Source: Exiguobacterium sp. J17977
GTDB taxonomy: Bacteria > Bacillota > Bacilli > Exiguobacteriales > Exiguobacteriaceae
Assembly (NCBI RefSeq): GCF_018616375.1
Contig: NZ_JAEQBB010000001.1
Span: 248,001 to 312,000 of the forward strand
Reading direction: 5' to 3'
Length of the DNA: 64,000 bases
Below, one piece after another: positions 42,454-50,074 of this stretch (position 1 is the first letter of the stretch; each line of letters starts with the position of its first letter). A model generated the notes under the pieces. The model was given only the letters and a program-made list of their open reading frames with translations. It ran no database searches and was not told the DNA's origin. The position numbers were made by a program, and so were the translations under genes.

Positions 42454-43212
42454 ATGAATCCATTACTACAAGTTGAAGCTATCCAAAAGACATACACGAC
42501 CGGGGGCCATGCCTTCCACGCACTCGATGGGGTGTCGTTCACGATCGACCACGGCGAGTTCGTCGGAATCATGGGGCCGTCGGGGGCCGGGAAGTCGACG
42601 CTATTGAACGTGCTGGCGACAATCGACACGCCGACAAACGGGGACATCCTCGTCGATGGAGAGAATATCGCCAAACTCGAGGAAGAGGCGCTCTCTGACT
42701 TCCGCCGCGACCATCTCGGTTTCATTTTCCAAGACTATAATCTGCTCGACTCGCTCACGGTCCGGGAGAATATCCTGCTCCCGCTCGCCGTCACGAAGAC
42801 ACCGGTCGATGAGACACGGTCACGCGTCGACGCGCTCGCGCATCGGTTCGGGATCACGAGCGTTCTCGACCAATACCCGTATCAAATCTCAGGCGGACAG
42901 AAGCAGCGGACGGCGGTGTGCCGCGCGCTCATCTCCAATCCGAAACTCATCTTTGCCGACGAGCCGACGGGGGCGCTCGACTCGAAGTCGGCGACGGATC
43001 TGCTCCAGACGCTCGCCGGATTGAACGAGGCCGAGACGACAATCATGATGGTGACGCACGATGCCTACGCCGCGAGTTTTTGCCGCCGGGTGCTCTATAT
43101 CCAGGACGGACGGTTGTCGAAAGAACTGATTCGCGGGACGACATCGCGCGACGCCTTCTATCAGACGATCCTCGATGAGCTGAAGGGCGGTGCGTCTGAT
43201 GACGCTGTTTGA
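42454..43212 (+). CDS. ABC transporter ATP-binding protein (BceA-like)
   Basis: 252 residues: Walker A GPSGAGKST, Q-loop FIFQDYN, signature SGGQKQR, Walker B LIFADEPTGALD and the switch His in MMVTHDA. The MacB/BceA class partners with a single large FtsX-type permease, here the next gene. Such pairs usually act on cell-wall-active peptides. GAGGTG precedes the ATG. The 3' end overlaps the permease start by 14 bases. Confidence 0.93.
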   Translation: MNPLLQVEAIQKTYTTGGHAFHALDGVSFTIDHGEFVGIMGPSGAGKSTLLNVLATIDTPTNGDILVDGENIAKLEEEALSDFRRDHLGFIFQDYNLLDSLTVRENILLPLAVTKTPVDETRSRVDALAHRFGITSVLDQYPYQISGGQKQRTAVCRALISNPKLIFADEPTGALDSKSATDLLQTLAGLNEAETTIMMVTHDAYAASFCRRVLYIQDGRLSKELIRGTTSRDAFYQTILDELKGGASDDAV

Positions 43213-45028
43213 TTTAGCGAAGAAGAATGTCGCCCGCAACTTGTCGCGCTATGCGCTCTACGTCGGGACGACCATCTTCTCCATCATCATCTATTTCACG
43301 TTCGCGACGCTCAAACATAGCGATGAGATTAGCGGTATGGCTGAGACGTCGGGGCAGATTCGTAGCCTGATGAGCGCCTCGACGTTCATCCTGCTCGTCT
43401 TCGTCGCGTTGTTCATCGCCTACTCGAACGCCTTTTTTTTGAAAGGACGTAAACGCGAGGTCGGGCTCTACTCGCTCCTCGGGGTACGCAAGAAACAAAT
43501 CGGGACACTTTTGTTGTTCGAGAACCTCGTCATCGGTGCGGTGTCGCTCGTCGTCGGAGTCGGGCTCGGCCTGCTCGGATCGAATGCGCTGTTACAGCTG
43601 TTGCTCCGCTTGATGAACAGCGACTTGTCGATCGGCTTCACGGTCGCGACGTCGGCGCTCATCGAGACGACATTCGTGTTCGTGGCCATCTTCTTGTTCA
43701 CGTCGTTCCAAGGCTATCGGGTCATCTATCGCTTCAAGCTGATTGAGCTGTTCCATGCCGACAAGAAAGGCGAGGACGTCCCGGAGGCGAGTCCGTTCAT
43801 GGCACTCCTCGGGTTGCTCGTACTCGGCGCGGCCTACTGGCTCGCTTTGCAAGACTTGGCGACGTCACCGCTTTGGGGATATCTCACGGCGGCGATGCCG
43901 CTCCTCATCATTGGGCTCACGATTATCGGGTCGGGTCTGTTGTTCCATAGTGTCCTCATCTTCATCCTTGGCCGTTTGAAAGCGAATGAGCGCTGGTCAT
44001 GGCGCCGTCTCAACTTGTTGACGACATCGCAGTTGTTATACCGAATCCGTGGTAACGCCAAGACGCTCACGCTCATCAGCATCATCAGTGCGACGGCGAT
44101 CACGGCTGGAGGCGCCATCTTCAGCGTCTATTATTACGCCGAGCAACAAGTCACATCGTACGCCCCGTACACGTTCGCCTGGCAAGGAGAGGCGCGTGAC
44201 ATCGACGCCGACGTGCTTCATCGGGCGACGGTCCTCGAGAAGACGGTCCGGGTCGAAGGCGAAATGGGCGAACGGGAATACGGTGTCATCGACGAGTCGA
44301 CGTTTCGAGACGTCGCGTCCGATCTGGGTTGGGACACACCAGAACGACTAGCCACCAATCAAGTCTATTTAATCGACCCGTTCTATGACGAACGGTTCTC
44401 AGAACAGGTGACCGCGGTCGAACTCGACGGCGTGACGCATGAAGTCGCCTCCCGCTATGAAGAGACACCGCTCAACGTCATGACGTTCGGCGGCCTGCTC
44501 CTCGTGACGCCGGATGACGTGTTCACGGCACTGTCGGAACCGGCGGCGACGTATCAGGCCGTCTCGGTCGCCGATTATAAAGAACAGACCGCCTTGTCCG
44601 AGTCGTTATCGAACGAAACGAACTTCTCGAGCGCGACGGCCTTATATAGCGAGGCGATGGCCGTGCATGGTGCATTGTTGTTCGTCGGCAGCTTCCTCGG
44701 GCTCGTCTTCCTCGTTGCCACCGGTAGCATCATCTATTTCAAGACGATGACCGAGGCGGAAGAGGACCGCACCAAATATGCGGTACTCCGCAAAGTCGGC
44801 ATCTCGAAACGGGACGTGAAACGGACGGTCCGCCAACAGATCGCCGTCGTGTTCTTGGCCCCATTCTCACTCGGGCTCGTTCACGCCTCGGTCGCCCTCG
44901 TCGCGTTCTCGCGGTTGCTGGCGATGGACTTCACGGTGCCGGTGCTCGTCTGGATGGGCGTGTACAGTGCGATTTATGCGCTCTATTACGTGTTGACCGT
45001 ACGTCGGTTCACGAAACAAATTTTGTGA
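43199..45028 (+). CDS. FtsX-family ABC permease (BceB-like)
   Basis: 609 residues opening MTLFDLAKKNVARNLSRYAL, the usual start of BceB-type permeases. About ten membrane spans are predicted, with a large external domain of about 200 residues (roughly 315-510) between the seventh and eighth spans. In this family that domain recognises bacitracin-like or lantibiotic peptides. The ATG at 43199 is behind GAAGGGCGGTG; the earlier GTG is less likely. It works with the ATP-binding protein upstream. Confidence 0.92.
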   Translation: MTLFDLAKKNVARNLSRYALYVGTTIFSIIIYFTFATLKHSDEISGMAETSGQIRSLMSASTFILLVFVALFIAYSNAFFLKGRKREVGLYSLLGVRKKQIGTLLLFENLVIGAVSLVVGVGLGLLGSNALLQLLLRLMNSDLSIGFTVATSALIETTFVFVAIFLFTSFQGYRVIYRFKLIELFHADKKGEDVPEASPFMALLGLLVLGAAYWLALQDLATSPLWGYLTAAMPLLIIGLTIIGSGLLFHSVLIFILGRLKANERWSWRRLNLLTTSQLLYRIRGNAKTLTLISIISATAITAGGAIFSVYYYAEQQVTSYAPYTFAWQGEARDIDADVLHRATVLEKTVRVEGEMGEREYGVIDESTFRDVASDLGWDTPERLATNQVYLIDPFYDERFSEQVTAVELDGVTHEVASRYEETPLNVMTFGGLLLVTPDDVFTALSEPAATYQAVSVADYKEQTALSESLSNETNFSSATALYSEAMAVHGALLFVGSFLGLVFLVATGSIIYFKTMTEAEEDRTKYAVLRKVGISKRDVKRTVRQQIAVVFLAPFSLGLVHASVALVAFSRLLAMDFTVPVLVWMGVYSAIYALYYVLTVRRFTKQIL

Positions 45029-45041
45029 AGGAGAGAGAAGA

Positions 45042-45386
45042 ATGAAAAAAGCAATCATTGCGAGCATCGTGCTTGTCATTGTTGTCATCGGTCTCATCAA
45101 TATCGATTGGCAACGGCTCGGGAAAAATCATGTCTACGTGCAGGTCGGTGAGGTGACGGAAGTGGAGGAGACGACGCTCGATTCGGGAGATGTCGTCCGC
45201 CGCTACGTCTACTCGACCGAGGGGCTGACGAAGGACGGAGATCCGCAAACGGTCACGTTCACGGCAGCGAAAGAGCTTCGGAGCGGGGCGTACTTGAAGC
45301 TTTACGTCAAAAACAAGGATGAAGTCACGTCCTACGACGAAGTGTCGGTCGCGGACGTCCCCGAGGCGGCACGGGAGAAATTATGA
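45042..45386 (+). CDS. YxeA-family (DUF1093) exported protein
   Basis: 114 residues with an N-terminal signal or anchor (about 3-20) and a compact beta-rich domain (VYVQVGEVTEVEE ... YLKLYVKNKDEVTSYDEVS) typical of YxeA/DUF1093. It is commonly found next to Bce-like transporters, as here. Function unknown; perhaps an accessory to peptide resistance. GAAGGAGAGAG precedes the ATG, 13 bases after the permease stop. Confidence 0.82.
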   Translation: MKKAIIASIVLVIVVIGLINIDWQRLGKNHVYVQVGEVTEVEETTLDSGDVVRRYVYSTEGLTKDGDPQTVTFTAAKELRSGAYLKLYVKNKDEVTSYDEVSVADVPEAAREKL

Positions 45387-45394
45387 AAACCAAA

Positions 45395-45427
45395 ACAGCC
45401 CTTCCTGACGATTCAGGAAGGGCTGTC
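45395..45427. terminator. Terminator between convergent genes
   Basis: CAGCCCTTCCTG and CAGGAAGGGCTG form a perfect 12-pair stem. The T-run is on the minus side (TTTTGGTTTTC), so it mainly serves the MerR-like gene but may also stop the transporter operon. Confidence 0.85.
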
Positions 45428-45437
45428 TCATGTCCGC

Positions 45438-45878
45438 TCATTTATGCGGGAGTTCGGTTTTCAATTCCAGTTGGAGTATGTACGCCAATTCTTTATGGGC
45501 CAGCTCGGAGAAGTTCGTCTTTTTGACGTGTGTCCGGGGCCGTAGTCCGCATTCCAATGCGATGTCGACGATTGTCCGAATCTGATTTTCCGTATAGAAG
45601 CGCTTGCGTCCCATCGTGAACGGGGTCGGTGGCAAGACGCCGTCGGTTTCCCATTTGATCAGCTGTTGCTGGCTACGGGGAATCCCGGCGACATGAAACG
45701 CACGGCTCAGTTCTTTGAGTGGATAGACGGTCAATGGGCGTTCGTTGTACAGGAACGGCTTCGCGTTCTCAGGGCGGTAAGCATCCCAGTCAGTCGCGTA
45801 AAACGTCAGGTCGGTGTGGTCGAAGTCGAGTTGAGCGGAAGGAATAGAAGTGTTGAGTGCGAAGTCTAAGCTGTTCAT
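45438..45878 (-). CDS. MerR-like helix-turn-helix protein
   Basis: 146 residues. A winged-HTH segment at about 50-110 (VYPLKELSRAFHVAGI ... LIKWETDGVLPPTPF ... RKRFYTENQI) resembles the MerR/excisionase fold, with the typical order helix, turn, wing with PP..R. It lacks the long MerR coiled coil, and the N-terminal 45 residues are not recognised. AGAAGGAGATA precedes the ATG. It is divergent from the tiny-ORF operon across 320 bases and may regulate it. Confidence 0.65.
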   Translation of the reverse strand: MNSLDFALNTSIPSAQLDFDHTDLTFYATDWDAYRPENAKPFLYNERPLTVYPLKELSRAFHVAGIPRSQQQLIKWETDGVLPPTPFTMGRKRFYTENQIRTIVDIALECGLRPRTHVKKTNFSELAHKELAYILQLELKTELPHK

Positions 45879-46198
45879 CTAGAGTATCTCCTTCTTCAAG
45901 TCAAACTGGTCATTTCGAAAATGCCCTCCTACGTATAGTAACCCATTTCTAAGCAATTAACTGCCAGTTTTTTCAAAGTGGGGAAATGAATTCGTGGGAC
46001 TTTAGGCGTGTTTTCGAAATTCGATTGACGACTATTAAGATACCCTAATTGGTATGGAATTTCAAGGAATAAAGCCGATTTCGACCGATGAATGCGTCTT
46101 CATTCAGAATAGGTCTATAGTCGTTACGAAAAGGTTACAAGGGAATTTGAGCAAACATTCACCAACTTCGGTTAATAGGGGCGAAGGAGGTGAGACAT
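45879..46198. other. Intergenic region between MerR-like gene and tiny-ORF operon
   Basis: 320 bases without a credible gene. It contains a palindrome ATACC-N6-GGTAT (about 46041-46056) next to a TTGACG hexamer on the plus strand (near 46024), and a short palindrome AACTGCCAGTT (about 45959-45970). Both are possible operator sites for the divergent regulator. An ORF beginning inside it (46054) overlaps the true gene and has no ribosome site. Confidence 0.4.
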
Positions 46199-46411
46199 AT
46201 GGCAGTGTATCGAGAATACGCAAGCGTCTTTTATCTCGACACGAAGCGGCTCGTTGACGGCAAGGAAAAGCGTCAGCTCGTCCGGTTCGGTCCACTCGGT
46301 GCGCGGATGGAGACCGAGGAAATCAAGCAGTTCGGTGATCTGTTGATTCCGCTTCTCGCGGTCGAATCCGCCGCATACGTCGTGTCGCGTGAATTCCACG
46401 TGACGTTCTAA
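46199..46411 (+). CDS. 70-residue protein, unknown, paralogue of the 46647 product
   Basis: Small soluble protein. Its C-terminal half (VRFGPLGARMETEEIKQFGD ... YVVSREFHV) aligns with the 46647 product (QRFGPIRAALTADNAEAFGH ... VSVVREYDV), so the two are paralogues. GAAGGAGGTGA is at ideal distance, showing strong translation. It is the first gene of a five-ORF operon that includes YvrJ and a DUF2922-like protein; in Bacillus such genes are small, clustered and poorly understood. Confidence 0.75.
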   Translation: MAVYREYASVFYLDTKRLVDGKEKRQLVRFGPLGARMETEEIKQFGDLLIPLLAVESAAYVVSREFHVTF

Positions 46412-46426
46412 TTGGAGGAACCCCTG

Positions 46427-46483
46427 ATGCGTGTACCGAAGCGTCCCGCCGGAGCCTTGTCCGATGAGCGGGTGGGCCCATGA
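46427..46483 (+). CDS. 18-residue ORF coupled to yvrJ
   Basis: ATG with TTGGAGGAA 8 bases upstream encodes MRVPKRPAGALSDERVGP and stops in an ATGA overlap with the yvrJ start. yvrJ itself has no separate good ribosome site (GGTGGGCCC only), so this ORF may exist to couple its translation. The peptide is basic and not hydrophobic. Confidence 0.5.
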   Translation: MRVPKRPAGALSDERVGP

Positions 46484-46620
46484 GCTGGCCCGAACTCATC
46501 TCGAACCTCGGCTTCCCGATCGTCGTCTCGCTCTATCTGCTCCACCGGATCGAGACGCGTCTTGAGCGCATGATTCAACTGCTCGAACGTCTCGACTCGA
46601 CCTATCCATCTGAATTGTAA
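46480..46620 (+). CDS. yvrJ: YvrJ-family holin-like small membrane protein
   Basis: 46 residues: MSWPELISNLGFPIVVSLYL opens with one membrane span, followed by an amphipathic charged helix (HRIETRLERMIQLLERL). This is the YvrJ family pattern (GFPIV followed by RIE..LE). The start is the ATG overlapping the upstream 18-codon ORF. The function in Bacillus is not established. Confidence 0.82.
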   Translation: MSWPELISNLGFPIVVSLYLLHRIETRLERMIQLLERLDSTYPSEL

Positions 46621-46646
46621 TCCATCCCCGAAAGGAGCCATCCCTC

Positions 46647-46859
46647 ATGGCCGTATTGACTGAAAAGAAAGCCACGCTCGTCTTGACGACGCACCACGAT
46701 TTGAACAGCTTGAAACCGACGAAGAAAACACAGCGCTTCGGTCCGATTCGGGCGGCGCTCACGGCTGACAATGCCGAGGCGTTCGGTCACCTCATGCTCG
46801 ACTTGACCGAGCAAGAAGATTTCACCGTGTCGGTCGTTCGCGAATACGACGTCGTCTAA
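46647..46859 (+). CDS. 70-residue protein, unknown, paralogue of the 46199 product
   Basis: Small soluble protein with a beta-strand-rich start (KKATLVLTTHHDLN) and the shared RFGPI ... VVREYDVV ending. GAAAGGAG precedes the ATG. It may belong near DUF1659, whose members occur with DUF2922 and YvrJ, but this match is uncertain. It is the fourth ORF of the operon. Confidence 0.75.
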   Translation: MAVLTEKKATLVLTTHHDLNSLKPTKKTQRFGPIRAALTADNAEAFGHLMLDLTEQEDFTVSVVREYDVV

Positions 46860-46888
46860 TCACACCCACATCCAAGGAGGACTAACCC

Positions 46889-47101
46889 ATGACTGAGACT
46901 AAAGTAGAAATCGCATTTTTGGATATGTTCAATAAAGTATCGCGCTTCCGTTTGAATAACGTGAAACAACCGGTCGATGCGTTGAAAGTGCAAGCGCTCG
47001 CCGACTTCATGGTCGCCAACGACCCGCTCGGCAAGAGCGTCGTCAAATGGACGGAGATCAAGATGATTGAAGGCACGCAGACCGTGTTGAACGTTCAATA
47101 A
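46889..47101 (+). CDS. DUF2922-like small protein
   Basis: 70 residues. The pattern (VEIAFLDMFNKVSRFRLNNV ... VDALKVQALADFMVANDPL ... EIKMIEGTQTVLNV) resembles DUF2922: two strands, one helix and a final strand. CAAGGAGGA precedes the ATG. It is the last gene of the operon, with a terminator 6 bases after the stop. Function unknown. Confidence 0.75.
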   Translation: MTETKVEIAFLDMFNKVSRFRLNNVKQPVDALKVQALADFMVANDPLGKSVVKWTEIKMIEGTQTVLNVQ

Positions 47102-47106
47102 TCCAA

Positions 47107-47143
47107 AAGGCATCGTCTCTTAGAAAAGAGACGGTGCTTTTTT
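47107..47143 (+). terminator. Terminator of the tiny-ORF operon
   Basis: GCATCGTCTCTT, loop AGAA, AAGAGACGGTGC and six T. Confidence 0.92.
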
Positions 47144-47215
47144 CCTGTTATTCTTCTAAAAATCACAAATTGAAGGTATATTTAAAATATATTGAATAAA
47201 AGGCAGGTATTGTAA

Positions 47216-49954
47216 ATGAAGAAATGGCACTATTTACTCTTATTCGTCGCACTGCTGTTCGTGATGTTCCCGGTGGGTCAAGTGAGTGCGACACCGAAGT
47301 TCGAGCTGGGCACGCTACTCGAACAAGAAGCAAAGACGATTGAAGGGTCCCCGTTCTATTTGGATTATCAAGATGGATTCACACGACTGCATGATGTAAA
47401 ACGGCAAACCGTCGTTCCAATCGATTTTAATGACAATCTGACGGCGAATCGGTCGTATGATGAAGATGGGGCGTATGGAGATTTCTACACGTTCGAGCCG
47501 AGCCTAGATGGTGAAGCGTTCATGGCGACACATCATCGGACCGGGGACATGATTCATGTTAATCGTGATGGGTCGACGCGTACATTCAGCCCTCCATTCG
47601 ACACAGAATCGATTCGACTCATCACGTATGATGTGAGTCGTGACATGATGATTTGGGAAAACGAGACGACAGGTCAATGGATGATGACCGATTTGAATGG
47701 TGCCACGACGTGGGTTCGCGACCGTTCGAGTTGGGAACAAATCATCTTGGCGACAAACAGTGACGAAATCGTCGTCACCAATACTAATTTGGGCGTGTTA
47801 CTTCGTCTTGATGTCGCGACTGGTGAGACAATTGAGACAATCGAAATTTCGAACGATCGAGCGAAGGTATTTGTTGAACCGTTGACAGACCATCTTCTGT
47901 TGGAAGGATCGTCGGATATTCATATGTACGACATGACGAAACAGACGATTACGAAATTAAAGGTGAATGCCTATTATCTGAGGAGTTTCGAATCGCTAAA
48001 TTATCACGACGGTGTTTACTACGCGATGACCAGTTCAAGTCACATGGTTACCATCGATTTGACGACGAACATCGTGCGACAGTTTGATTTAGATCCGTCA
48101 AATCGCTGGTATGAGTACGAGGCGATGCAAGAAGGATACATGATTCAAAACGGGGAGCGCCTATTCCCGATGTCACGCTTCCATCTCATCCCGGTAGGAA
48201 TCTCGACATCACTGAAAGCGGTGGATGCCTCTGGTGATGCCAACTATTGGTTAGGCGAGTCGTATCAATTGATGGCGACGGTGACGACGCTAGATGAAGT
48301 CCGCCATACCATCCCTGTTTCCGACTTGGGTCCAGACGCGGAGGTGCTTTATGCGACGCGTTCATTCGATGAGGGATATATTGTTCCATCGTTCGATGAG
48401 TCATTCAGTTATGCGGTTCGATTCGGAAAACTCACAAGCAGCAGGGTCACCTTGAATCCGGTGACGAAAGTGCCGCTTCAAATCGATACGTCGTTTACCA
48501 ACGGACCGGTCGGTGAGATTACAGGTACGACTTCGCCAAACATGACGGTGTATGTGACATGTGAAAACAACAAATACGCGAGCTGTGACGGATCAGTCAC
48601 GGCCGATGAGACAGGACGTTTCACATTCTCACGCGGCATTCTCTGGGGAAATCAAACCATCACGGTTTGGGCGGCAGACAATGCGACGTATAACCAAGCC
48701 ACAAAAGCATCGGTCAAGCAAACGTTCCAAATGAACGAACCGACCGAGACAAACATCGCCGAAGTGTTGACCGAGACGGCGATGGAAGGTGTGACGATTC
48801 GTACGAAACCAAATGTCCGAGTCGAAGTGCGTCAATTATTCTCACCGACAAACTTTGAAGTTCGTGAAGTCCAGGCGGACGCGACGGGAGTCGCGAAGCT
48901 GACCGAATACAATCGGGACAAGCCGATGTATTATCGTGTCATCTATCGCATTCTCGACACGAACAGTCCATACGCGAACCTATACGTCTCAAAAGACTAT
49001 CCAATCCCTGACGTCACGTGGACAAAACCACCGAAAACAGGTGACACGACGCTCACAATTCATAACGGGACGCTTGCGCCAATGGTCGCGGTATACCGGA
49101 ACGGGAGAGTGGAGACATCGAAACGACTCGTGCTCGGGACGAACGTCATCACGTTGAAAGAACCGCTCTGGGAAGGACAGACGATTCGGATGGTCGCCAG
49201 TTTCCGTCCGGAACTTAGTAAAACGTTCGAACAAATCGTGACGAGTGACATGCCGAAGACACACAGCATCAAAGATGTGCTCGTCACATCCTCCACTTCG
49301 ACGTTTACGGTGTTGAAAGATGCGAAAGCTTACGTCCATTTTTACGTGAATGGACGTCAGTTGCCGCATACGGAAGTCGGGAAAGACCGCTACCGGATCT
49401 CGGTGAAACCTGGCATGCCGGTCGTCGTCGAGTCGTCAATCGGGTCGAAGAAGAAGCGGACGACGTACAAAATCCCGACAGCTTCGCTGACGTCGTTCGC
49501 CCCGTCTGACGAAGTGAGCACGTGGAGTGGGAAGACATTGCCGAACGCAACGGTCACCGTCAAGGCCGGGACGAAAGTGATTGGCCGCACGACGGTGAAC
49601 TCGACCGGCAGCTATCAAGTGAAGTTCACCCGTCAGCGTGCGGGTACGAAGCTTGTGTTCGAGGCGAAAGTCGGAGTGGCCCGTGACGCGAAGAGCGCCA
49701 CCGTCAAAGCAGGGGTCCGCCCGACGGTGAGCACCGGCACGATTCGCTCGACGACGAAATCGATCGCCGTTCGCACGAACGTCCCGTACGGTACGGTGAC
49801 GATTTATAATGGTAAGACGCTCGTCGCGAAGAAGACGATCACATCGACTTCGACGAACGTGTCCATCAAACCGCAAAAACGGGGCTCGAAGTTGACGATT
49901 ACAGTCGTGACGCCGGCCAACCGAAGCGGCCAGACCGTTAAGACCGTTTTATGA
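47216..49954 (+). CDS. Large secreted protein: propeller-like region plus Ig-like repeats
   Basis: 912 residues with a signal peptide (about 1-25, ending VSATP). Residues about 30-370 contain repeating four-strand units (such as MIHVNRDGSTRTFSPP, LLRLDVATGETIETIEI and IHMYDMTKQTITKLKV), suggesting a beta-propeller. From about 420 onward are Ig-like units with G.T.PN.TV and A...G...F signatures, ending in two well-kept repeats (WSGKTLPNATVTVKAGTKV ...). The C-terminal units resemble those of the protein at 23547. No sorting signal or S-layer anchor is seen. Surface or matrix role inferred only. Confidence 0.82.
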   Translation: MKKWHYLLLFVALLFVMFPVGQVSATPKFELGTLLEQEAKTIEGSPFYLDYQDGFTRLHDVKRQTVVPIDFNDNLTANRSYDEDGAYGDFYTFEPSLDGEAFMATHHRTGDMIHVNRDGSTRTFSPPFDTESIRLITYDVSRDMMIWENETTGQWMMTDLNGATTWVRDRSSWEQIILATNSDEIVVTNTNLGVLLRLDVATGETIETIEISNDRAKVFVEPLTDHLLLEGSSDIHMYDMTKQTITKLKVNAYYLRSFESLNYHDGVYYAMTSSSHMVTIDLTTNIVRQFDLDPSNRWYEYEAMQEGYMIQNGERLFPMSRFHLIPVGISTSLKAVDASGDANYWLGESYQLMATVTTLDEVRHTIPVSDLGPDAEVLYATRSFDEGYIVPSFDESFSYAVRFGKLTSSRVTLNPVTKVPLQIDTSFTNGPVGEITGTTSPNMTVYVTCENNKYASCDGSVTADETGRFTFSRGILWGNQTITVWAADNATYNQATKASVKQTFQMNEPTETNIAEVLTETAMEGVTIRTKPNVRVEVRQLFSPTNFEVREVQADATGVAKLTEYNRDKPMYYRVIYRILDTNSPYANLYVSKDYPIPDVTWTKPPKTGDTTLTIHNGTLAPMVAVYRNGRVETSKRLVLGTNVITLKEPLWEGQTIRMVASFRPELSKTFEQIVTSDMPKTHSIKDVLVTSSTSTFTVLKDAKAYVHFYVNGRQLPHTEVGKDRYRISVKPGMPVVVESSIGSKKKRTTYKIPTASLTSFAPSDEVSTWSGKTLPNATVTVKAGTKVIGRTTVNSTGSYQVKFTRQRAGTKLVFEAKVGVARDAKSATVKAGVRPTVSTGTIRSTTKSIAVRTNVPYGTVTIYNGKTLVAKKTITSTSTNVSIKPQKRGSKLTITVVTPANRSGQTVKTVL

Positions 49955-49963
49955 TGTAGTGGG

Positions 49964-49993
49964 AAGGTGACTGATTTTTCAGTCATCTTTTTT
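49964..49993 (+). terminator. Rho-independent terminator
   Basis: AAGGTGACTGA, T-rich loop, TCAGTCATCTTTTTTT following the secreted repeat protein gene. Confidence 0.85.
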
Positions 49994-50012
49994 TATTTTG
50001 GTCAATCCCCTT

Positions 50013-50038
50013 TAGATTCCTCGACGTCAAGACGATAT
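50013..50038 (+). promoter_or_regulatory. Candidate sigma-D promoter of a chemoreceptor gene
   Basis: TAGA, 14 bases, GACGATAT; sigma-D consensus is TAAA-N15-GCCGATAT. The -10 matches 7 of 8. Sigma-D control is normal for chemoreceptors of Bacillales. Confidence 0.5.
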
Positions 50039-50074
50039 AGGAAGAAACGTTGCATGCGAGAGGGGAATATACAT

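Noticed and set aside
46199-47101. Tiny-ORF cluster as prophage remnant (holin-like YvrJ)
   Set aside because: No integrase, portal, tail or lysin genes nearby, base composition like the host, and YvrJ/DUF2922 sets are known from Bacillales chromosomes.
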